From Cliona cf. orientalis (Eukaryota; Porifera; Demospongiae; Clionaida; Clionaidae): 64,000 bases of DNA. The stretch lies in contig OZ005694.1 of assembly GCA_963930775.1 (NCBI GenBank), positions 4,891,054 through 4,955,053 on the forward strand, read 5' to 3'. This document shows positions 59,088-64,000 of this stretch, one piece after another; position 1 is the stretch's first letter; every line of letters begins with the position of its first letter. A program made the position numbers and the translations under genes. The notes beneath the pieces were generated by a model, which worked only from the letters and a program-made list of their open reading frames with translations, was not told the origin of the DNA and did not search any database.

Positions 59088-59507
59088 TGACAATGAAATC
59101 TTTGAACCAGTGACTAGCTGAAATGTCAAAGAGGCGAGTAGAGACTTGAGAGGTGCCGAAGAAACGAGCTAAAATCCAGTTAAACACGACGAGCTAAAAG
59201 AGGAGAGTTTCTTGATAGAGAGTGATTCGCCGAGCTGCCGGAGAAACGAGCGAAGAAAACGACGATGTAGAGAAAATGAAGGTGACGAAAACGGCTCCAT
59301 TTTATTCTCACCTATCTGCTGCGCACGCCGCGGTCAACTAATTGTTTAATTAAGACGCTCGCGCTAGGCGCTAGGCACGCGCATTTCCTCGGGCGGTCTT
59401 TTGGCACTCGTGTCGCGACGCACGTGCGCGCGCGCACAGAGCTCGATCGACGAGCTAGTGGTCACACCCCTCATCTCGCACGTATACGTGTACTAGGTGT
59501 CTTTGAG
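59088..59507. promoter_or_regulatory. Divergent promoter region between the BEN-like and tnp2-like genes
   Basis: 420 bases separate the two start codons. 59290-59450 is CpG-rich (GCTCGCGCTAGGCGCTAGGC, GTGTCGCGACGCACGTGCGC), in contrast to the AT-rich surroundings. No TATA box in a good position. Shared control of both genes is inferred from the arrangement. Confidence 0.45.
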
Positions 59508-62500
59508 ATGGAAATGGACAGCTTAACTACTGAATCTACCAGCACAAAAAGAGGTCCGTATAGGCGGTACATAAGAGATTTGGACGCTCCCATACCAAAA
59601 ACAACGCTGTGGAGGATGAGAAAGGATGGAGAAAAGTAAGTTCTAACCTGACGCGCTCTAATTAGAATTAGATCTATCACACTTCATGATTTATTGGTAC
59701 CTACCACATATATACTTGCAGGGAAGGGGAGACTCCTGTCACTGAGTGGAGAAGTAATGAATGGTCTCCTGGAGGTATTGAGGAAGAAGACCCAAATCAA
59801 AGAGAAAGTGACACAGGGAGTGGTCTTGAACTGTTGATGGATACAGGAGAAATGGAACTGGATGGTGATCTGAGTGACAGTGAAGGAGAAACCTGGCCTA
59901 CAGATGGAAGCAACTCTTCAGGAAATGAATCAGGGCAGTTTGAACATGGTGAAGATTGTGAAGAGATGAGCAGTGATGATGATCAAGTTGATGACATCAC
60001 TGAGAATGTTGAGTCAGATGAAGACACAGATGATGAGTAAGTTACTGCATGCATATGTGAGACAGTTAATTTTCATGGGCTGCTTGTTTTCGTTGTTTTC
60101 AACTTAGATGAGGAGTAGGCCAAAGACACAGAAGTGCAGTCTATATAAGTATAAGTCCCCATATTGCTAAACATTGATACCATATTTCCTCTAAATCTTG
60201 CTGTGGCAAGATTTTATTTCAAGGCCCACTTTGGTGTGGCGATAATTTGAGGGTAGCGTCTACAGAGATCAACACGCACGCGCGTACACAGAATAAGCCT
60301 ATTAAATTTTGTATGCACATATAATGTACGTGTGCATACGTACATAGCAGGTGATGCTTCATAATGAGGCGAGATTTCGAGAGCAGCATTTATTGGGACA
60401 CGTTCGCAGAACATGCGGCAAAAGCAGCGGGATTTCGAGGTGCAGCGAGATTTTGAGGAAATACAGTATACCTGTTAATAAACCAATAGGCATTACCGTA
60501 TTACCTCTAATTTAACGGACACCAGAAAAATAATTATTTTGGCCAATGTCCGCTATAATTAGAGCACACGAAAATAGCCGGCGTTCGAAGTGTCCGATGA
60601 ATTACAACACGCTTTCACGCATGCGCATTTGGTCAAATGGATGTGCGATCGAGCACTGCAGAGATTGAGAAAATGAGACGGTACCTGGAGCTCCCTGTTC
60701 ATGGTGGGAAAGAGAACAGCTCGCCTCCTTCATTACCACCAAAGAAGCAGCTGTCCATTGCAAATTTTGCTCGATCAGTGCCACGCTAGCGCGAGCTGTC
60801 CAACGATGTCCGGATAATTAGAACAACAAAAACTCAAACTTCATTGACTGTCCGGTGTAATTAGAGGTAAAAAAATAATTCGAAGTGGTGTCCGGATAAT
60901 TAGAGATGTCCGTTAAATTAGAGACAATACGGTAAGTAGACTAGTCTGGGCAGTAACACTGTATGACTGGTATATATACTTACATGTACATGTACATAAC
61001 ATTGGTATACAATAACAGGGTACTTCAAAGTTACATGTACATATACATCATGCACTTACACAGGAGTGAGGTAGAGATTGAAGAAGACATGTTTAAACCA
61101 CTATATGATGGTGCTGGTATTTCTGTGTGTGGTGCATACTGTGCAATTATGGAGTTCAAGCGTGCATGCAGACTACCATTTACAGCAGTATCCATGCTTT
61201 TGCAACTCCTGCAACTGCTTTGCCCTGCCGACAACAAGCTTCCTCGCTCGGTATATGTGTGGAAAAAGTTTTTCCAGAGACATAGTTCCAAACATACCAA
61301 GCTGAAATACTGCTGTCACTGCAATCAACAAATCAGTTCAGATGATAAGAAATATTCAGGTGCTGACTGCCAAGAGGTGACCCAGGATCCAAATACGTTA
61401 ATAGTTTTGAGACCCGACAAGGCCATTCGTCGGATTTTTTTACGTGAGTATACACAAAATTTATATTAGATTGATAAGGGTGCTGGTATGTATACAAGCA
61501 CTATTGGAATACTGCAGTAGAGATAGACTAATGATGTGTTTCTCTCTCCCTTACCCCTCTGTCTCCCCCACACTCCTTTCTCTCTCATCCCCTCTTTCTA
61601 TTGTACTAGGGAACTGGAAAACCATGGGGAACTACACACTGGCAAAACCCAACAATGTGTATTGCGACATCCACACAGGGAAAGGGTATCAAACCCTGAT
61701 GCGTCCCGACTCCATTGGAACATTCTTTAACACTGACGGAATATCACCATTCAAATCATCTCGTTTAACTGTCTGGCCAGTATATTTGGCCTTCCCTAGT
61801 TTACCGCCTAGCATTCGTATGAACAAGGCTAACATAGTAACGTGTGCTTTTTGGGTGGGACAAGAAAAGCCATCAATGGCGATACTCTTGAAACCCATAA
61901 AACAACTTTTGTCACGACTACAGAATACTGGAATCACGGTGTCTACATCCGGTCAACAGCTGCGAAAGATAATAATACAGCCGCTCTTTGGAGTTGTGGA
62001 TTTGATTGCGAAGGCGCCGGTCCTAAACATGGTACAGTTCAATGGAGCTAATGGATGCCCTGTGTGTGTTCACCCTGGTGTGTGGAATAGAACTCGTCTT
62101 TACCTACCTGGAACTGAGTACCCTTTGCGGACAGATGCAAGCATGAGACAGGATGCTTCTTCAGCACAAAGAGAGAAAACTACTATCAATGGCATCAAGG
62201 GACCATCGGCATTAACTGGAGTTCTGAACCTAGCCTGGGGAACTCCCACAGACTATATGCATTGTGTTTTAGAAGGTGTCACAAAGAGGTTGCTGACTAC
62301 ATGGATAGAAACTAGAGCTTTAGGCTGCTATATTGGTAGACGTTTGAAGCAAATTGACGAGCAGCTTCTCAAACAGCGACCACCTCATGACTTCAGTCGT
62401 GCACCAAGAAGTATCAGAAAACATAGAAACTACTGGAAGGCAAGTGAATTCCGGAATTTCTTGTTATACTATTCACTACCCTTATTGATTGATGCCCTAC

Positions 62501-63450
62501 CACCTCTTTATTTCCACCACTTTGGGCTTCTAGTGTGTGCTATGCACATTCTGCTTCAGAGTGAGATTAGTGATTCCCTTATTCATGCAGCACAAAGCAT
62601 GCTAGACGATTTCTATTCTCTTTGTCCTGAGCTTTATGGTGACCGAATGTGTGTCCTTAATGTTCATCTTTTGTCACACATGGCCAATTTTGTTCAGCTT
62701 TGGGGTCCTTTATGGACTCACTCTGCATTCGGTTTCGAAAGCATGAACGGACACATAAAAAATATGATTCACTCTGGTTATAGAATTGCCGATCAGTTGG
62801 TTTTTTCGATCGATGTTTCCACAACTATTGGTACACTCTCAGATAGACTGAGGGACGTCGAGGATGAAAGGACACTTTCTTTCTTTATGTCTTCGGATAC
62901 TGAATGTGTATCTCGCCAAAATATGTCTCCACTTTTCCCTGGATCGTACACCATTGGTGCCGTTCATCCTTCTACCTTGAATGCAGAAGAGCGCAGAACA
63001 ATAAGCCATCTCACAAGAACAAGGGTAAACCGAACTTTAGTATTTCAACGCCTCTTCTTAAATAGAACCATCATCCACTCAGTTCAGTATGGAAAACAGG
63101 GAGGCAAACGAGACAGTACAGTCTGTAGTTTCCGCAAGGAAGGTGATCTGTTGTTTGGAGTAGTTCTTAAGTTTTGTATATGTGACTGTGCACCTGTGAA
63201 TATAGCTCTGATTAAGCCTTTTAAGTGTACCCACCAGTCCATATTATGCACCAGTGATAGCCCAGGGAGAGAAATTTTATCACAATATGCAGAAATTGAT
63301 TTATTAGGCTCATTTATTGTTCAAGTTTCAAAGCAATTACTTCCTATTGTTGCAGTACCAATTTCAGATATTGTTGGTAAATGTGTTAAGGTCACAGGCA
63401 AAACTTATGATTATGTTATCAAAATTCCAAACAGTTTTGAATGTCACTGA
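59508..63450 (+). CDS. tnp2-like transposase of a CACTA/EnSpm element (4 exons)
   Basis: Exons 59508-59635, 59722-60036, 61064-61443 and 61610-63450 splice in frame to an 887-residue protein with no break. Residues 1-148 include GPYRRYIRDLDAPIPKTTLW and a long acidic run (SSDDDQVDDITENVESDEDT). Exon 3 carries FKPLYDGAGISVCG, a helical part, and a C-x-x-C zinc-like motif (YCCHCNQQ). Exon 4 holds the tnp2 catalytic core: FFNTDGISPFKSS (Asp about 317), WPVYLAFPSLPPSIR, VVDLIAKAPVLN (Asp about 405), QFNGANGCPVC, GIKGPSALTGV and TPTDYMHCVLEG (Asp about 489). These fit the DDE-type chemistry of cut-and-paste CACTA transposases. An earlier in-frame ATG at 59424 would add 28 residues. The intact frame suggests recent activity. 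Intron 3 contains a MITE. Confidence 0.88.
60492..60934. mobile_element. MITE, 443 bp, inside intron 3 of the transposase gene
   Basis: Ends TACCGTATTACCTCTAATTT and the complement AAATTAGAGACAATACGGTA, with repeated subterminal (G)GTGTCC..TAATTAGAG words. It contains an ATG-started 50-codon ORF at 60637-60789 (GKENSSPPSLPPKKQLSIAN), perhaps the start of the parental element's own gene. Spliced out with the intron, it would not harm the host transposon. Confidence 0.75.
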
Positions 63451-63534
63451 TATTAATTTTTGTCATAAAACATCAGTTGATCCTCTTATAATAATTTAAC
63501 TTAATATTCAATATAATATTTTAACTTAATATTC

Positions 63535-64000
63535 AGTTAAGATCTCCACACAATCGTGAGAAAATAAGGGAGCATGTGAACAGATTTGATCTAGATTTTT
63601 ATGGTTAAAATCACACATTGTCTGGAATGATCATGTGGGATTCTATGGTATTCAGAACATTTGAGTTATATTTGATCCCTATTTGTACCACTTAAGATCT
63701 CGATACAATCATGTGGGAAAATGTGAGAGGTGGGGGTGAACAGATTTCAGCTAGATTATATGGGATAGATCCCTGTTAGTACCACTCAAGATCTCCATGA
63801 AATCATGTGGGAAAATACGAGGTGAGGGTGAACAGATTTGAGTTAGATTTTGTGGGACAGATCCCTGTTAGTACCACTCAAGATCACGATACAATCATAT
63901 GGGAAAATGTGAGGTGGGGGTGAACAGATTTGAGTTAGATTTTGTGGGACAGATCCCTGTTAGTACCACTCAAGATCACGACACAATCATATGGGAAAAT
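63535..64000. repeat. Right subterminal tandem repeats of the EnSpm element (about 92 bp units)
   Basis: Units start AAGATC(T/A)C at about 63539, 63694, 63788, 63880 and 63972; the last spacings are 94, 92 and 92 bases. Each unit has AATCAT(G/A)TGGGAAAAT, GGTGAACAGATTT, TAGATT and GATCCCTGTTAGTACCACTC. The array continues past the window edge. It shares the AGATC core with the left subterminal region. Confidence 0.85.

Larger units (their letters stand above)
56652..64000. mobile_element. CACTA/EnSpm-type DNA transposon (5' complete, runs off the right edge)
   Basis: The left boundary is fixed by the break in unit D; the first bases read (C)CCTAGTAAAAATATCCCAC, close to the CACTAG-type ends of the superfamily. 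Inside are AGATC-rich subterminal repeats on both sides, a tnp2-like transposase gene, and a divergent gene for a BEN-like protein. At least 7.3 kb long. The right terminal repeat and target duplication lie outside the window, so the full ends cannot be checked. Confidence 0.75.

Noticed and set aside
61444..61609. Start of the 668-codon ORF at 61444
   Set aside because: This is intron 3' of exon 3 (GTGAGT donor, TTCTATTGTACTAG acceptor). The transposase frame enters at 61610.
1..64000. tRNA, rRNA or CRISPR array
   Set aside because: No T-loop/anticodon pattern that folds, no rRNA-like conserved stretches, and the only regular tandem array (63.5-64 kb) has no spacers.

Overview
The window looks like intron- and repeat-rich DNA from an invertebrate animal, most likely a demosponge. 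Evidence: spliced genes with GT-AG introns, one as short as 71 bp; an NLR-type NACHT-LRR gene with one leucine-rich repeat per exon; Ig-like and FN3 exons; a secreted tectonin lectin; dozens of small inverted-repeat elements; and low-complexity AGCT/GCAT stretches. The sponge assignment is inference; another marine invertebrate is possible. There is no bacterial-style gene organisation, CRISPR array, rRNA or tRNA that I could find.

Layout. 1-5 kb: two head-to-head decayed copies, plus a third fragment, of a TLC-domain membrane protein gene. 5 kb: a secreted tectonin-repeat lectin on the minus strand with a TATA box and one frame break. 5.9-24 kb: almost entirely mobile-element remains, including a LINE reverse transcriptase relic, an internally deleted hAT element with 8-bp target duplications and a zinc-finger ORF, several MITE families, a 3.3 kb inverted-repeat element with nested insertions, and a dispersed composite foldback repeat. 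24-31 kb: possible exons of a cell-surface protein (Ser/Thr-rich stalk, transmembrane segment, Ig-like, FN3), all joined in phase 1, with a pogo/Tigger-like transposase relic and a Gypsy-like gag relic between them.

33.4-53.3 kb: an NLR gene. One large NACHT exon is followed by five single-repeat LRR exons, all in phase 2. Each split codon rebuilds a canonical LxxLxL register across the junction. Introns of up to 10 kb are filled with MITEs and with four related copies of an intronic unit. The NACHT exon begins in phase 1 with no start codon, so it must splice to something upstream; the FN3 exon at 30.2-30.5 kb is the nearest compatible partner.

56.65 kb to the right edge: a CACTA/EnSpm-type DNA transposon that cuts into the last copy of the intronic unit and runs off the window. 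It has AGATC-rich subterminal repeats on both sides, a four-exon tnp2-like transposase gene on the plus strand (887 aa), and a divergent seven-exon gene on the minus strand (354 aa) whose C-terminus looks like a BEN domain. The two genes share a GC-rich intergenic promoter region. By analogy with the plant En/Spm TnpD/TnpA pair, the BEN-like protein may be the accessory protein that binds the subterminal repeats. This layout and the possible Ig-FN3-NACHT-LRR gene are the most interesting parts of the window.
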